Positions 17,436-26,297 of a stretch of DNA of 64,000 bases are shown one piece after another. Origin of the DNA: Paenibacillus sp. R14(2021). GTDB taxonomy: Bacteria; Bacillota; Bacilli; Paenibacillales; Paenibacillaceae. Location of the stretch: the NCBI RefSeq assembly GCF_019431355.1, contig NZ_CP080269.1, forward strand, positions 4,521,001 through 4,585,000, in the 5' to 3' direction. The position numbers and the translations under genes are program-made. Position 1 is the stretch's first letter. Each line of letters starts with the position of its first letter. The notes beneath the pieces were generated by a model. That model saw nothing but the letters and a program-made list of their open reading frames with translations. It did not search any database and was not told the origin of the DNA.

Positions 17436-18491
17436 ATGAATGCGTGGTTGAAGCAGGACGGATCATTGGATGAAACGCGGATTGTACGGCGGGAGACGCT
17501 CTATACAGGCATGAACGGGAAGCGCGTAGAGCGGTTCTTGCTCGTTTCCGGTGACAGTGTCGTCTATAAGCCCTTGACCAACGACAGCCAGCTGGGGAAA
17601 GAGGCTTGGGTGTACGCGAACGTGCTGCCGCATTTCCCGTCGATCTATCCAAGGCTGCTGGCCCATTCGGACGGCAGCGGCGCGGAGAGTGAAGTGGAGG
17701 AGCCAGATTCGGCCTCTGGCGAGCTCCAAACAGGTGCTTCTGCCGTTTCGCACAGTGGAGAAAGCTTGGAAGCGATAGAGCCTTGGTGTCTTTTTGAAGA
17801 TTTGGGGCCATTGTCGCATGCCTTCGACGAGCGGATTGTGTCGGAATTGATTTTGCATATGGCGGCATGGCATGCTCTACCGGTTGAAGCGCTGCTGGAT
17901 GCACCGCTGCTGGGTCCGAAGCCGATGATCGATGTCCTCCTTCGTGACGTGTACGCGAGGAAAGAAGAGCTCCGGCGAGCCCTGTCGGACCTTCCGGCGG
18001 GCGTAGAGCTGGTGGAGCGTGTACTTGCGGATGGGGATATCATGCCCCCGGGCTGGATGAAGCGCGTGCAGTCGCACGGCGATCTTCATCTCGGCAATTA
18101 TACGTTCGTGAACGGAGAAATCAAGGTGCTCGATTGGGAGCATGTTCATCTGAACAGTCCGTATTGGGATCTCTATCATGTGCTCGATCTCTCCCATCCC
18201 GTATTTCCGAAGCCGGCGGATGCAAAGGTCCGGGAACGGATGCTCGATCTCTACGTACAAGAGTCGGCCGTGCGGGGGATCGTCTATGATCCGGCTGCGT
18301 TTAAGGGGGAATATGCACGCTTCTCCGCAGTATTCTCGCTGTGGATGCTGCTCCTCATTGAGAAGGATCTTGCATCGCTGGCGGTTTCTCATATTCCAGC
18401 CAAATGGTCGCCCGAGCAGCTGCAAAGGCAGCGGAAAGAGACGCGAGACAGCCTAGTGCAATGCGCTGCGATGCTGCCTCCATTGCAGTAG
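17436..18491 (+). CDS. Phosphotransferase, aminoglycoside phosphotransferase (APH) fold
   Basis: Product of 351 aa. The C-terminal lobe holds the APH catalytic loop SHGDLHLGNYTF (aspartate in HGDLHLGN) and the metal-binding VLDWEHVHLNSPYWDLYHVL. The N-terminal lobe is weaker but carries SGDSVVYKPL, with a lysine suited to bind ATP. A Ser/Glu-rich insert (residues about 75-110, charged) is unusual. APH-fold enzymes phosphorylate antibiotics or small metabolites such as choline or homoserine, and spore-associated relatives exist. Its location after an ABC exporter could suggest a resistance role (inference only). ATG 17436 follows AAAGGGAGAG. Confidence 0.8.
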   Translation: MNAWLKQDGSLDETRIVRRETLYTGMNGKRVERFLLVSGDSVVYKPLTNDSQLGKEAWVYANVLPHFPSIYPRLLAHSDGSGAESEVEEPDSASGELQTGASAVSHSGESLEAIEPWCLFEDLGPLSHAFDERIVSELILHMAAWHALPVEALLDAPLLGPKPMIDVLLRDVYARKEELRRALSDLPAGVELVERVLADGDIMPPGWMKRVQSHGDLHLGNYTFVNGEIKVLDWEHVHLNSPYWDLYHVLDLSHPVFPKPADAKVRERMLDLYVQESAVRGIVYDPAAFKGEYARFSAVFSLWMLLLIEKDLASLAVSHIPAKWSPEQLQRQRKETRDSLVQCAAMLPPLQ

Positions 18492-18553
18492 CGGCATGCG
18501 TAATCGGGTGGATGACGCATGTAATCGGCTGCACCGATTGACGCACTGAATAG

Positions 18554-18600
18554 AAACAAAGAAGCACCCTCTGCGCTGGCAAAGGAGTGCTTCTTTGTTT
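18554..18600. terminator. Bidirectional terminator between the APH-fold gene and the oxidoreductase
   Basis: AAACAAAGAAGCAC (18554-18567) pairs with GTGCTTCTTTGTTT (18587-18600) around a 19-base loop, with A and T runs flanking both sides. It can stop both converging genes and overlaps the stop codon at 18599. Confidence 0.85.
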
Positions 18601-19612
18601 AGGATGAGAAAGCCTTGAGGTTTGCGGCTTCGGCGATAATCTCATAGGAGTGGAGCCGTGCCTGATGGTCATACACTTGCGAGTGGACAATGACCTCATC
18701 AGCCATTGTCTCCTGAAGAATCTCTTGCAGGCGGCTGGCAATTTTGGCCTTGGTCCCGGCAATTGAAAATTGGAGCTTGGACTGCAGCGCTTCGCGTTCA
18801 TGCGGATGCCAGATGCCTTCCATGCTGTCCACCGGCGGTTGAAGCTTGCCAGGACGACCGCGGACCAGATTGAGAAATTGCAGCTGCTGAGAAGTGGCCA
18901 GCCGTGCGGCTTCCTCGTCGGTTTCGGCGCCGACGATGTTCATACCGATCATGACGTACGGTTTATCCAGTACTTCGGACGGACGGAAGCTGCTGCGGTA
19001 GAGGTGGATGGCAGGCATGAGATATTCAGGGGCAAAATGGCTCGCGAACGAGAATGGCAGCCCCAGCTCGCCAGCCAGCTTAGCGCTGAATCCACTGGAG
19101 CCGAGCAGCCAGATCGGTACGTTTAAGCCTTCTCCAGGCGTGGCGCGAACGGTTTTGATGGCTTCTTCCGGCTGGAAGAAGTCGCGAAGCTCAGCCAGCA
19201 GCTCCGGGAAATCCTGCCCATGCATCGCGAAATCGCGCCGCAGCGCGCGAGCTGTCAATTGGTCGGAGCCAGGCGCGCGACCAAGTCCGAGGTCGATTCG
19301 GCCGGGGTACATGGATTCCAGCGTACCAAATTGTTCGGCAATGACAAGCGGCGCGTGGTTCGGCAGCATGATACCGCCGGAGCCGACACGAATGCGCTTC
19401 GTGCCTCCGGCCACATAGCCGATGACGACAGATGTAGCGGAGCTCGCGATGCCGGACATATTGTGATGTTCCGCAAGCCAGTAGCGGTTATAACCGAGGC
19501 GCTCGGCAAGCTGTGCCAGCTCCAGCGTATTACGGAAAGCAGCCGCCGGCGTCGAGCCTTCTACGACAGGAGCCAAGTCCAACACGGAAATAGGAACAGA
19601 TCGATTCGACAT
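18599..19612 (-). CDS. Luciferase-like flavin-dependent oxidoreductase (LLM class)
   Basis: Product of 337 aa starting [37 protein letters not shown], the [21 protein letters not shown] strand and [20 protein letters not shown] are signatures of the MsnO8/YwcH-like subgroup. These proteins bind FMN or F420, often with unknown substrates. ATG 19612 is preceded by TTTTAGGAGG. The frame stays open upstream only because the flanking repeats have a 72-base period divisible by three. Those repeats lie directly in the 5' untranslated region of this gene and abut the ribosome binding site. Confidence 0.92.
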   Translation of the reverse strand: MSNRSVPISVLDLAPVVEGSTPAAAFRNTLELAQLAERLGYNRYWLAEHHNMSGIASSATSVVIGYVAGGTKRIRVGSGGIMLPNHAPLVIAEQFGTLESMYPGRIDLGLGRAPGSDQLTARALRRDFAMHGQDFPELLAELRDFFQPEEAIKTVRATPGEGLNVPIWLLGSSGFSAKLAGELGLPFSFASHFAPEYLMPAIHLYRSSFRPSEVLDKPYVMIGMNIVGAETDEEAARLATSQQLQFLNLVRGRPGKLQPPVDSMEGIWHPHEREALQSKLQFSIAGTKAKIASRLQEILQETMADEVIVHSQVYDHQARLHSYEIIAEAANLKAFSS

Positions 19613-19627
19613 AAGAAACCTCCTAAA

Positions 19628-20149
19628 AGTTTTGCGGGCGAAGCCGCGCAGCCGGGAACCCGGCAAGAATAGCAAAACTACATCGGAAGCATAAGCTTAA
19701 GTTTTGCGGGCGAAGCCGCGAAGCCGGGAAGCCGGCAAGAAAAGCAAAACTACATCGGAAGCATAAGCCAAGTTTTGCGGGCGAAGCCGCGCAGCCGGGA
19801 ACCCGGCAAGAAAAGCAAAACTACATCGGAAGCATAAGCTTTAGTTTTGCGGGCGAAGCCGCGCAGCCGGGAACCCGGCAAGAAAAACAAAACTACATCG
19901 GAAGCATAAGCTTTAGTTTTGCGGGCGAAGCCGCGCAGCCGGGAACCCGGCAAGAAAAGCAAAACTACATCGGAAGCATAAGCTTAAGTTTTGCGGGCGA
20001 AGCCGCGAAGCCGGGAACCCGGCAAGAAAAGCAAAACTACATCGGAAGCATAAGCTTAAGTTCTGCGGGCGAAGCCGCGCAGCCGGGAACCCGGCAAGAA
20101 AAGCAAAACACATCGGAAGCATAAGCTAAGTTTTGCGGGCGAAGCCGCA
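19628..20149. repeat. Tandem array of seven full and one partial 70-72 bp structured repeats
   Basis: Units begin at 19628, 19700, 19771, 19843, 19915, 19987, 20059 and 20129 (the last truncated). Each has an outer stem AGTTTTGC...GCAAAACT, an inner GC hairpin (GCGGGCGAAGCCGC), a second hairpin (GCCGGGAACCCGGC), and a 20-base linker ACATCGGAAGCATAAGCTTA. Copies differ by a few substitutions. The array lies in the 5' untranslated region of the oxidoreductase gene, with the first unit touching its ribosome binding site. Minus-strand reading frames through it (repeating [14 protein letters not shown]) look like by-products of the period rather than genes. Confidence 0.95.
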
Positions 20150-20263
20150 ACGTTTGATTTGTAACTCATATTATGGAGCAGTCGCAAAAATATATCAAGC
20201 TGCTAACTATTAGTAAGCGCCTGGCTGCGACATCAACAATTTCGCTGAGTTGAGGAGCGAACT

Positions 20264-20590
20264 TTATGAGGATTTGCTGAAGCTGCCGCGGCCGATATAG
20301 CTAAGATATGAATAAAAACAGGCCTCCCTTGTTAGAGGCCTAGATCTAAACTTGACTCGCTTGATTTTTATTTTAGTAAAGCTCTCTTGAAGTTTGGAAA
20401 TTACATTACTGATAGCTTCTTCGGTTGATTTCTGAGTTGGTACCTTCAACAAAATCATCCCAACCGCCGTTTTCTTAATATGGAGTCGAGCTGATCCACC
20501 ATAAATCCATTGACTATTCATAAACTGACGAGGCGGTGGCATGTCCTCATGCCGCCTTCTTTTCACAACCTTACAGTTAGGAATAACCAT
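20264..20590 (-). CDS. Uncertain small protein or remnant
   Basis: Open frame of 108 codons in an AT-richer region. The middle part (SARLHIKKTAVGMILLKVP and a helix with KSTEEAISNVISKLQESF) looks protein-like, but no family is recognised. There is no good ribosome binding site ahead of ATG 20590. A minus-strand terminator hairpin at 20311-20341 lies inside the last 26 codons, so the genuine gene, if any, must have ended earlier. It is best treated as a decayed gene. The stretch 20150-20263 contains only short broken frames. Confidence 0.25.
   Translation of the reverse strand: MVIPNCKVVKRRRHEDMPPPRQFMNSQWIYGGSARLHIKKTAVGMILLKVPTQKSTEEAISNVISKLQESFTKIKIKRVKFRSRPLTREACFYSYLSYIGRGSFSKSS
20311..20341 (-). 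terminator. Terminator hairpin in the AT-rich island
   Basis: On the minus strand, AGGCCTC pairs with GAGGCCT across an eight-base loop and is followed by GTTTTTATT. Confidence 0.6.
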
Positions 20591-20628
20591 TCTAGCCCAA
20601 AATTATGTGATTAATTGTACAGTATGAG

Positions 20629-20780
20629 ATGAATAACTTTACCGGCTCGATGAAGCCGGCTGACTACTTGGCAGAAACGATCCATAAGGAGGAGATCGTC
20701 GCAGGAATCCCCGCAAATAACCAAAGGGAGATGATGGAATGAAACGAGTTGTGGTCGGTATGAATAATCTCTCACTCTAG
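20629..20780 (+). pseudogene. Two overlapping short frames, probably gene fragments
   Basis: A 37-codon frame (20629-20742, starting MNNFTGSMKPADYLAE) overlaps by ATGA-type coupling a second frame, ATG 20739 to a stop at 20780. The second reads MKRVVVGMNNLSL and has AAAGGGAGATG upstream. MKRVVVG resembles the first strand of YflT-like general stress proteins, so this may be the stump of such a gene cut off by the incoming AT-rich segment. The evidence is only a few residues. Confidence 0.25.
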
Positions 20781-20874
20781 AAAAGTCTCCGTAAACAAAA
20801 GATATCAACCACATGATAACGTTTATTAAGAAACGCAATTAATAGTTTGTTTAAAAAATATGAGGTGCTATTAA

Positions 20875-21465
20875 ATGAAAAAAGTTCTTTCTATTACAAT
20901 AGTTACTGCTATAATTTGCGGTGCATATGGTGTTCTACAACTAAATCCAAATAAAAATACATCAGATGCAGAAGCCACATATCAAACAAGCCCTACTGTA
21001 GCAATAACTCCTTCAGTAAATAATAATTCAAGCAGAGTCGTAAACGTTGATGCAGATTATTCCGATGGTGTTACGACAATTGATGACTTGAAAAAGAATG
21101 CGGACCTAATTGTCTATGGTCAAGTCACTTCGCAGATTCAATATAGCGATTCTGCTGTTCAATCAACAATTAATGTCAATAAACACAGAAAAGGAATAGC
21201 TCCAGAAGTAATCAAAGTATTTCAACTCGGAGTTGTTGGAAGCGATGATGTTTTATCTCCTGGCCAATCTTATCTACTATTCTTAGGGAAACAAACTGAT
21301 GATCAAGCAGATACATTCTTTATAAAAGGCGGTACTCAAGGTCAGATTCAAATAGATCAAAATAAACTATATTTTAAAGATGCTTTAATGAAAAAGGATT
21401 ATGACAGAAAATTCGTCTCTTCCACGGGGCAAGCCGCTTCCTTTGACTCATGGCTTAACAAGTAA
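20875..21465 (+). CDS. Secreted or membrane-anchored protein of unknown function
   Basis: Product of 196 aa. It begins with a basic MKK and a hydrophobic segment (VLSITIVTAIICGAYGVLQL) that is a signal peptide or anchor. A Thr/Ser/Asn-rich linker follows, then a compact domain (DLKKNADLIVYGQVTSQIQ, LSPGQSYLLFLGKQ, FFIKGGTQGQIQID). No family is named with confidence. GAGGTG lies seven bases before ATG 20875. Codon and base use are much more AT-rich than in neighbouring genes, which together with the surrounding fragments suggests horizontal acquisition. Confidence 0.75.
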   Translation: MKKVLSITIVTAIICGAYGVLQLNPNKNTSDAEATYQTSPTVAITPSVNNNSSRVVNVDADYSDGVTTIDDLKKNADLIVYGQVTSQIQYSDSAVQSTINVNKHRKGIAPEVIKVFQLGVVGSDDVLSPGQSYLLFLGKQTDDQADTFFIKGGTQGQIQIDQNKLYFKDALMKKDYDRKFVSSTGQAASFDSWLNK

Positions 21466-21668
21466 GAAGGCGCTGAAGTCGCCGATTATGCTGGAGAAAG
21501 AACCGTTGCTGTCACAACCAACTGCGGGGCGGGCAGAAGGTGAGTAGATAGTTGAAGACTGGTGCGGGAGAATGGAGAGTTCTTAGATTCGGAGAGTGAT
21601 AATAATTTGCAAAAGCGGAACGATAAGTATGACGGATAAGGAAGGTAGAAAAGTCATCTCGCCGCGGT

Positions 21669-21697
21669 TTGCAATTCCGAGTAAACCAGTATACAAT
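21669..21697 (+). promoter_or_regulatory. Sigma-A promoter of the peptide ABC transporter operon
   Basis: TTGCAA (21669-21674) and TACAAT (21692-21697) are spaced by 17 bases, 50 bases before the start codon. The rest of 21466-21668 shows no gene. Confidence 0.7.
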
Positions 21698-21746
21698 ACT
21701 AGGAGATTGAGAGAGAAGATAGAGAGTCGAGAGAGGAAGAGACATC

Positions 21747-23366
21747 ATGCGTAAACCTTTGTTTGCTGCAGCAATACTATTGACCCTGCTGCTCAGCGCC
21801 TGTTCTTCAGGAAATGGCAATAACAATTCCGGAGCGGCGCCGTCCGAAAACCCATCAACCAATAATACACAACCTGCTGCGGACGAGCAACCCAAAGACG
21901 GGGGAAACTTGATTATCGCCGTTGGAGCGGACCCGGTTCTTCTGAATCCGAACTATGCAGGCGACCGTGTCAGCTTGACGATCGACCAGGCGCTGTACGC
22001 GCCGCTGTTCCAAGTTAATAACGGCAAGAAAACCTTTTATCTCGCGGAAAGCCTGGAGCCTTCTGCCGATAACTTAACGTATACATTGAAATTGAAAAGC
22101 GGTCTGACTTGGCATGACGGCGAGAAGCTGACAGCTGATGACGTCGTGTTCACAATCGACAAAATTCTTGACGAGAAGCAAAACAGCTTCCTGCGCGCTA
22201 ACTTCATCATTGGCGGCAAACCGATCAAAGCGGTCAAAGTCGATGATACGACCGTCGAATTCAAACTTCCGCAAGTGAGCCCTGCTTTCGAAGCTACACT
22301 CGTTCAAGTCACGCCGATTCCGAAGCATATTTTCGAGAACGAAGCGGATATCGAGAAGAGCCCGAAGAACAGCACGCCTGTAGGCTCCGGCGCATTTAAG
22401 TTCAAAGAATACAAAACGGGCGAGTACGTGACGCTCGAGCGCTTCGACAATTATTTCGCGGGTAAACCGCATCTGGATTCCATCACCTACCGGATCGCCA
22501 AAGATACGAACGCAGCCAATCTGGCGCTCCAAAACGGCGAGATCAACATTAAATACTTGGATCCTCAAGACGTAGCGACAATTCAAGCGACGAATAATTT
22601 CGAAATCACGCCTTACAGCGAAGGCCGTTTGTCTTACCTGCTCTTCAATGAAAACAGTGACACAGGCGTTATGGGCAAGAAAGAAGTTCGCCAGGCGTTG
22701 TCGTATGCGCTGAGCCGCGACGAGTTGATTGCAACGGCCTATATGTCCGGCGATTACGCAGATCCTGCTAAATCGATTCTGGCTTCCGACAACATCTACT
22801 TCGATAATGATGTCGCGAGCTTCGACAACGATGCCGAGAAAGCGAAAGAACTATTGAAAACAGCAGGCGTAAGCGGCTTGAAGCTTCGTTTCATGACGTC
22901 GAGCGGGAACAAAGCGCAAGAAGCCATTGCCCTATACGTGCAGCAAAAGCTGAAAGCCATCGGCGTTGACGTCGAGATCAAACCACTTGATGCTTCGGCT
23001 TACGGTGCGAAGTTCGTGGATCCTAAAGCGGCCGACTTCGAATTGGCAGCGGCAGGCTACATCATGGGTTACGATCCGGATGCCTATAGCATCCTCTACA
23101 CAACAGGCGGAGATGCGAACTATACGCACTACTCCAATAAAGCTGTAGATGAGCTGTTCAAACAAGGAGCAGGCGAAGGCGATGCTGCGAAACGCGGCGA
23201 AATCTACAAGAAGCTGCAAGAGCTTGTAGCGGAAGACGCACCTGTTTACCCGATCGCATACACCAAAACCATCGTGGCTGTCGACAAGAAATACGGCGGC
23301 TTGCAAGAAGCTGTACTGAAGCCTGTCGTCATCTTCGAAGATCCATCTAAACTTTATTTGAAATAA
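21747..23366 (+). CDS. Peptide/nickel-type ABC transporter substrate-binding lipoprotein (family 5)
   Basis: Product of 539 aa with signal peptide and lipobox LLLSAC, then a Ser/Asn-rich linker. The family 5 pattern is clear: NLIIAVGADPVLLNP, ALYAPLFQVNNGKKTFY, LAESLEPSADNLTYTLKLKS, GLTWHDGEKLTADDVVFTID, VGSGAFKFKEYKTGEYVTLE, and a C-terminal domain with VRQALSYALSRDELI. It binds a di- or oligopeptide, or another ligand of this broad family, outside the membrane and feeds the DppBCDF-like components encoded next. GAGGAAGAGA precedes ATG 21747. A strong terminator-type hairpin separates it from the permease gene. Confidence 0.93.
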   Translation: MRKPLFAAAILLTLLLSACSSGNGNNNSGAAPSENPSTNNTQPAADEQPKDGGNLIIAVGADPVLLNPNYAGDRVSLTIDQALYAPLFQVNNGKKTFYLAESLEPSADNLTYTLKLKSGLTWHDGEKLTADDVVFTIDKILDEKQNSFLRANFIIGGKPIKAVKVDDTTVEFKLPQVSPAFEATLVQVTPIPKHIFENEADIEKSPKNSTPVGSGAFKFKEYKTGEYVTLERFDNYFAGKPHLDSITYRIAKDTNAANLALQNGEINIKYLDPQDVATIQATNNFEITPYSEGRLSYLLFNENSDTGVMGKKEVRQALSYALSRDELIATAYMSGDYADPAKSILASDNIYFDNDVASFDNDAEKAKELLKTAGVSGLKLRFMTSSGNKAQEAIALYVQQKLKAIGVDVEIKPLDASAYGAKFVDPKAADFELAAAGYIMGYDPDAYSILYTTGGDANYTHYSNKAVDELFKQGAGEGDAAKRGEIYKKLQELVAEDAPVYPIAYTKTIVAVDKKYGGLQEAVLKPVVIFEDPSKLYLK

Positions 23367-23379
23367 GGATGCACGGGAA

Positions 23380-23411
23380 AATAAGCTGGGGTCCATCCAG
23401 CTTATTTTTTT
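23380..23411 (+). terminator. Intercistronic terminator after the peptide-binding lipoprotein gene
   Basis: AATAAGCTGG (23380-23389) pairs with CCAGCTTATT (23397-23406) and is followed by TTTTT. Partial read-through to the permease is expected. Confidence 0.88.
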
Positions 23412-23440
23412 GTCCTATCGCGTTCTAGGAGAGCAGACAC

Positions 23441-24391
23441 ATGAGACAACTAATTGTCCGAAGATTATTGCAAAGCGTACCGATGCTATTTTTCATCTCG
23501 CTTGTTTGTTTCGCGCTCGTCAAGGCGGCGCCGGGAGACCCGGTGCTGTCTTTTGTTACGCCGAATATGCATGCGGACGACATCGAACGCATCCGCCACA
23601 ACCTTGGCCTCGATCAACCCGGTTACGTGCAATACGGGATATGGCTGAAAGATAGCTTAACCGGCAATTTGGGTTATTCGCTCGTTAACCATAGGCCGGT
23701 AATGCCGCAAATCGTGGAACGGCTGCCGGCAACCGCCGGCTTGATGGGCGCTTCCATCGCGCTTGCCGTTCTCTTATCCATTCCGCTTGGATTGCTGGCG
23801 GGCTCGAACCGCAACCGGTGGGTGGATAAGCTCGTGAATTTATTGGCCTACATCGGCATCTCGGTTCCGCTGTTCTGGCTGTCGATCTTATTTATTTATT
23901 TCTGTTCCATTAAACTGCACTGGCTTCCTAGCCTCGGCATGCATACGATCGGCAAGAAGGGCGCGCTGGACGTGATCAAGCATGCAATCCTGCCGTGCTC
24001 GGTGCTGACAATCAGTTTCCTCTCCGTGTATGTACGGTATATTCGTTCCAGTGCGATCAGCCAGCTGAAGGAAGATTACGTGCAAATTCAATATGCCTTC
24101 GGCTCAGCGAAGCGGACGATTCTGTTCCGCCACGTTATGAAGCATGTCCTGCTTCCTGTCATAACGCTTCTTGGGATGTCCCTAGGTGATCTTGTGACAG
24201 GCGCGATTGTGACGGAGGCGGTATTCTCTTGGCCCGGTATCGGTTCGCTTGGGGTGACAGCGGTCCGAGGATTTGATTACCCCATCATCTTGGGCATTAC
24301 GCTATTCGCTTCTATCTTGCTGATCGTAGGCAATTTGCTTGCGGACATCCTGTACGGCATTGCCGATCCAAGAATCAAAATAACGAGGTGA
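23441..24391 (+). CDS. Peptide ABC transporter permease (DppB/OppB-like)
   Basis: Product of 316 aa. MRQLIVRRLLQSVPMLFFIS with VKAAPGDPVLSFV is the classic DppB start. IRHNLGLDQPGYVQYGIWLK, the membrane core, and the EAA region with YVQIQYAFGSAKRTILFRHV follow, and the protein ends NLLADILYGIADPRIK. About six membrane helices. It forms the channel with the DppC-like protein encoded four bases later. AGGAGAGCAG precedes ATG 23441. Confidence 0.95.
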   Translation: MRQLIVRRLLQSVPMLFFISLVCFALVKAAPGDPVLSFVTPNMHADDIERIRHNLGLDQPGYVQYGIWLKDSLTGNLGYSLVNHRPVMPQIVERLPATAGLMGASIALAVLLSIPLGLLAGSNRNRWVDKLVNLLAYIGISVPLFWLSILFIYFCSIKLHWLPSLGMHTIGKKGALDVIKHAILPCSVLTISFLSVYVRYIRSSAISQLKEDYVQIQYAFGSAKRTILFRHVMKHVLLPVITLLGMSLGDLVTGAIVTEAVFSWPGIGSLGVTAVRGFDYPIILGITLFASILLIVGNLLADILYGIADPRIKITR

Positions 24392-24395
24392 GTAC

Positions 24396-25241
24396 ATGAA
24401 TCGGAGTAAATGGCGCAATGTCGGCAGAGAACTGCTGGCGAACAAGCTGGGAATCCTTGCGATTCTGATGCTCGTTGTGTTCGCTTTGGCCGCTGCACTT
24501 GCATTCTTGTCGTCCAAGGACCCGAATGAGATGAACGTGATGGAGAAGCTGATGCCTCCCGGAGCGGGTCATTGGTTCGGTACGGACGATTACGGGCGGG
24601 ATTACCTCACACGCGCGTTATTCGGCGGGCGTGTTTCGCTGATGGTCGGGTTTGCCGTGATGGTGCTGTCTACGAGCATCGGCGTGACGGTCGGCATCAT
24701 CAGCGGTTATTTCGGCGGACTGATCGACAGCCTGCTGATGCGGCTGGTTGAAATCATCATGTCGATTCCTTCTTTCCTTGTCTTGCTGCTGCTCAGCGTG
24801 TATTTGAAGCCGAGTGTTGGCAATTTGATCGTTATTATTTCGTTATTGATGTGGATGAATATTTCCCGGATTGTCCGCGCGGAGACGCTTGCACTGAAAG
24901 AGCGCGAATACGTGCTCTACGCCAAAGCCTCCGGTCAAGGCGCATTCGGTATCATTATCAAACATATCCTGCCGAACCTGGTATCCGTCATTATTGTCAG
25001 TGCGACGAATAATATCGCGTCGGCAATCATGATGGAATCCTCGCTCAGCTTCCTGGGCTTCGGGGTTCAGGCGCCGAACGCGACGTGGGGCAGTATGCTG
25101 AACGGAGCGCAGGGGTATATGATTCAGTCGCCGTATTTGGCGATATTCCCAGGCCTGCTTATTTTCTTGACGGTGTTCAGCTTCAATGTGCTGGGGGACA
25201 TCCTGCGGGTCGGATTCGAGCCTAAGCTGGGCAAGCGATAG
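24396..25241 (+). CDS. Peptide ABC transporter permease (DppC/OppC-like)
   Basis: Product of 281 aa. An N-terminal helix is followed by GAGHWFGTDDYGRDYLTRAL, the DppC signature preceding the membrane core, then VSLMVGFAVMVLSTSIGVTVG. The EAA loop REYVLYAKASGQGAFGIIIK and SFLGFGVQAPNATWGSML follow. The end, FNVLGDILRVGFEPKLGKR, is family-typical. It dimerises with the DppB-like permease; both dock to the two ATPases downstream. Confidence 0.95.
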   Translation: MNRSKWRNVGRELLANKLGILAILMLVVFALAAALAFLSSKDPNEMNVMEKLMPPGAGHWFGTDDYGRDYLTRALFGGRVSLMVGFAVMVLSTSIGVTVGIISGYFGGLIDSLLMRLVEIIMSIPSFLVLLLLSVYLKPSVGNLIVIISLLMWMNISRIVRAETLALKEREYVLYAKASGQGAFGIIIKHILPNLVSVIIVSATNNIASAIMMESSLSFLGFGVQAPNATWGSMLNGAQGYMIQSPYLAIFPGLLIFLTVFSFNVLGDILRVGFEPKLGKR

Positions 25242-25280
25242 CATGCACGGCGACCGAAGGAGCAAAGGAGTGAAGAGGTT

Positions 25281-26297
25281 ATGACAGAACGGCTGCTGAC
25301 GGTCGAGCAATTAAAGGTGTCTTTCCATACCCGGAGCGGGGAAAATCAAGCGGTTCGCGGTGTCAGCTTTCATGTGGATGCCGGCGAAACCGTAGGCATT
25401 GTCGGAGAGTCGGGAAGCGGCAAGAGCGTGACGGCCAAGGCGATTATGGATCTGATTCCTCCGCCGGGCGAGGTGCTCGGCGGCAAGATCAGCTTCCGCG
25501 GCGAGTCGCTGAACCGCCTGCCGCAGAAGCGATGGCGCAAAATCCGGGGCAACCGGATCGCGATGGTGTTCCAGGATCCCATGACGTCGCTCAATCCCGT
25601 CAAGACGATTGGATTTCAGCTGGCGGAAGTTATCCGCAGGCACCGGGGATTAGGTAAAGATGAGTCGCTGCGGGAAGCGGCCGAGATGCTGCGCAAAGTC
25701 GGCATCCCGGAACCGGAGCGGCGATTGAAGCAATACCCGCATGAATTCAGCGGCGGGATGCGCCAGCGCGTCATGATCGCCATGGCGCTCTCCTGCAGCC
25801 CGGAGCTCCTCATAGCGGACGAGCCGACAACGGCGCTCGATGTCACGATTCAAGCGCAGCTGCTGGATCTGCTTCAGAGCCTGAAGCAGCAATCAGGCAC
25901 CGCGATCGTACTGATTACGCACGATCTTGGCGTCGTCGCGAAGGTTTGCACGCGCGTCGTCGTGATGTACGGCGGCATGCTCATGGAAGAAGGCACCGTG
26001 GAGGATATCTTCTACCGGACCGGCCATCCTTACACGGAAGGTCTGCTTCGGTCTCTGCCGAAGCACGGCGGCGAGAATCGGGAGCGGCTTGTTCCCATCG
26101 AAGGAACGCCTCCGGATCTCATCGATCCGCCGAGCGGCTGTCCGTTCATGGAACGCTGCCCCTACGCGTTCGAGAAGTGCAAGACGCTTCCGCCGCTGAT
26201 TGAGCAGGGCGATCATCATCGATCCTTGTGCTGGCTGCTGGAAGGCGGCAAGGAAACGCTCCGGCAGGCGTTAACGGAAGGAGGCGCGGTCACATGA
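25281..26297 (+). CDS. Peptide ABC transporter ATP-binding protein (DppD/OppD-like)
   Basis: Product of 338 aa: Walker [11 protein letters not shown]-loop [13 protein letters not shown], signature FSGGMRQR, Walker [14 protein letters not shown] and switch LITHDLGVV. The C-terminal oligopeptide-transporter extension carries the cysteine cluster [19 protein letters not shown], which in this family can bind an iron-sulfur cluster. AAAGGAG precedes ATG 25281. Its stop overlaps the start of the next ATPase (ATGA), so the two are translationally coupled. Confidence 0.96.
   Translation: MTERLLTVEQLKVSFHTRSGENQAVRGVSFHVDAGETVGIVGESGSGKSVTAKAIMDLIPPPGEVLGGKISFRGESLNRLPQKRWRKIRGNRIAMVFQDPMTSLNPVKTIGFQLAEVIRRHRGLGKDESLREAAEMLRKVGIPEPERRLKQYPHEFSGGMRQRVMIAMALSCSPELLIADEPTTALDVTIQAQLLDLLQSLKQQSGTAIVLITHDLGVVAKVCTRVVVMYGGMLMEEGTVEDIFYRTGHPYTEGLLRSLPKHGGENRERLVPIEGTPPDLIDPPSGCPFMERCPYAFEKCKTLPPLIEQGDHHRSLCWLLEGGKETLRQALTEGGAVT

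Noticed and set aside
19750-20122. Repetitive minus-strand peptides with a 24-residue period
   Set aside because: They arise because the 72-bp repeat period is divisible by three; the DNA varies in ways that preserve hairpins, and no start signals fit.
19628-20149. CRISPR array
   Set aside because: The repeating unit is about 72 bp with no variable spacers; the linker between stems is itself conserved, and no cas genes are present.
20611-20838. Minus-strand frame of 75 codons in the AT-rich island
   Set aside because: No ribosome binding site or family. Short plus-strand frames with a good site look slightly better and are listed as remnants.
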